Below are positions 5,167-5,987 of a stretch of DNA of 5,987 nt, in pieces. How positions within the stretch are numbered: position 1 is the stretch's first letter; every line of letters begins with the position of its first letter. The notes under the pieces were generated by a model that was not told the DNA's origin, ran no database searches, and saw only the letters and a program-made list of their open reading frames with translations. Both the position numbers and the translations under genes were made by a program. The DNA is taken from positions 1-5,987 of the forward strand of contig DATBIK010000036.1 of the NCBI GenBank assembly GCA_036556985.1, given 5' to 3'. This DNA is from JAPSGM01 sp036556985. Its GTDB lineage: Bacteria; Chloroflexota; Limnocylindria; QHBO01.

Positions 5167-5987
5167 CGCCAGCCGAGCGCCGGGGCGACGTGGCGCAGCA
5201 CGTTCTCGATGACGTGGGCGTTGTAGTCGACCCCCAGCTGGTTCGGGACGGTCAGCAGCAGCGTGTCGGCGGCCGCGATCGCGGTGTCGGCGCGAAGTTG
5301 CTCGACGAGGGCGTCCGGCTCGCCCGAGTAGGTGCGGCCGAAGACGGCGCGGGTCGTCTCGTCCAGGTAGCCGATGTGGTCCCGATCCTCGTGGCCGCGG
5401 CCAAAGTAGGCCACGTCGCGGTCGTCGACGAGGGGAAAGATGCTGCGGCTGACCGAGGTCCGCGGCTCCCGCTCGTGGCCCGCCTCGCGCCACGCGGCGT
5501 GGAAGGCGGCGATCTGCTCCGCCTGCTGGACGTGGAGCGGCTGCCCGCTCTCGTCGAACTTCAGGGTGGAGGTCTGCATGTTCATCCCGAGGCGGGCCGC
5601 CCACTCCGCCGTGGCGTTCGTGGCGGATCCCCACCAGATCCGGTCGCGCAGCCCCGGTGAGTGGGGCTCTAGGCGGAGCATGCCGGGCGGGTTGGGGAAC
5701 ATGGGTCGAGGGTTCGGCTCGGCGAAGCCCTCACCGGAGAGCAGCCCCAGGAAGACTTCCGCGTTGCGACGGGCCATGGCGCCGTCGTCCTCTCCCTCGG
5801 CCGGGACGTACCCGAAGTGGCGATACCCGTCGATCACCTGCTCCGGCGACCCGCGGCTGATGCCGAGCTGGAGACGTCCGCCGGCGATCAGGTCGGCCGC
5901 GCCGGCGTCCTCGGCCATGTAGAACGGGTTCTCGTAGCGCATGTCGATGACCGCGGTCCCGATCTCGATCCGCTTCGTCCGGGCGCC
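5163..5987 (-). CDS. Luciferase-like (LLM class) flavin-dependent oxidoreductase, 5' end missing
   Basis: 274 residues are visible, read leftward from the right window edge; from typical family length (about 340) some 60-75 N-terminal residues lie outside. The frame stays open past the internal ATG at 5942: the 15 codons before it encode TKRIEIGTAVID, which joins MRYENPFYMAED to give the conserved luciferase-family stretch, followed by DLIAGGRLQLGISRGSPEQV, typical of the cofactor-binding barrel. Later motifs include RIWWGSATNATAEWAARLGMN, an AEQIAAFHAAWREAGHE helix, and the C-terminal DTLLLTVPNQLGVDYNAHVIENV, which I recall from actinobacterial members of this group. These are cytoplasmic monooxygenases or oxidoreductases using FMNH2 or F420; the cofactor and substrate cannot be told from the visible part. 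It converges on hppD with 3 bp between stops, so it is not in that operon. Confidence 0.9.
   Translation of the reverse strand, partial: GARTKRIEIGTAVIDMRYENPFYMAEDAGAADLIAGGRLQLGISRGSPEQVIDGYRHFGYVPAEGEDDGAMARRNAEVFLGLLSGEGFAEPNPRPMFPNPPGMLRLEPHSPGLRDRIWWGSATNATAEWAARLGMNMQTSTLKFDESGQPLHVQQAEQIAAFHAAWREAGHEREPRTSVSRSIFPLVDDRDVAYFGRGHEDRDHIGYLDETTRAVFGRTYSGEPDALVEQLRADTAIAAADTLLLTVPNQLGVDYNAHVIENVLRHVAPALGWR

Noticed and set aside
5163..5942. Treating the ATG at 5942 as the true start of the luciferase-like gene
   Set aside because: The 15 codons upstream continue the conserved family sequence without a stop up to the window edge, so the gene is truncated by the window, not by biology.
1..5987. 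Mobile element, CRISPR array, tRNA or riboswitch
   Set aside because: No spaced direct repeats of array type, no transposase or integrase motifs, no tRNA-like cloverleaf and no gap large enough for a riboswitch were found by reading; coding density leaves only about 100 bp of free intergenic sequence.

Overview
This is a dense, very GC-rich bacterial window of about 6 kb. It carries eight protein genes, two of them cut by the window edges, and no RNA genes, insertion sequences or CRISPR arrays that I can see. The base composition, the Streptomyces-like 4-hydroxyphenylpyruvate dioxygenase, the luciferase-like oxidoreductase and the likely leaderless genes with a TANNNT -10 box all suggest a high-GC actinobacterium. 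The lineage call is inference, since no rRNA or other phylogenetic marker is present.

Layout, left to right: (1) the 3' end of a plus-strand gene, probably a NUDIX hydrolase of the CoA-pyrophosphatase kind; (2) a possible bidirectional terminator hairpin that contains both facing stop codons; (3) a minus-strand cluster transcribed leftwards, made of a multi-pass membrane protein (TIGR02587/DUF2391 type), a small one-TM partner (TIGR02588 type) and an inositol-monophosphatase-family phosphatase; (4) a divergent intergenic region (about 2361-2454, or 2331-2454 if the later start of the membrane gene is used) with a perfect 9+9 bp inverted repeat and helically phased TAA/CCACCC repeats; (5) a plus-strand cluster made of a GntR/FCD-type regulator, a purine-nucleoside-phosphorylase-family enzyme and 4-hydroxyphenylpyruvate dioxygenase (hppD); (6) a minus-strand luciferase-like flavin-dependent oxidoreductase that meets hppD tail to tail with only 3 bp between them and runs off the right edge.

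How the genes may work together: the GntR regulator sits next to the inverted repeat and probably controls itself, and possibly the divergent membrane-protein pair. The phosphorylase (nucleoside salvage) and HppD (tyrosine degradation to homogentisate) overlap by 4 bp but have no evident shared pathway. Three genes (the phosphatase, the phosphorylase and hppD) lack a Shine-Dalgarno sequence and instead have a GTAG-type -10 box 7-8 bp before the ATG, which suggests leaderless transcripts. The regulator has a classic Shine-Dalgarno, and purine-rich candidates also precede the membrane gene. The least understood part is the TIGR02587/TIGR02588 pair, a recurrent two-gene unit with no function known to me. 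Most of the rest is ordinary metabolism.
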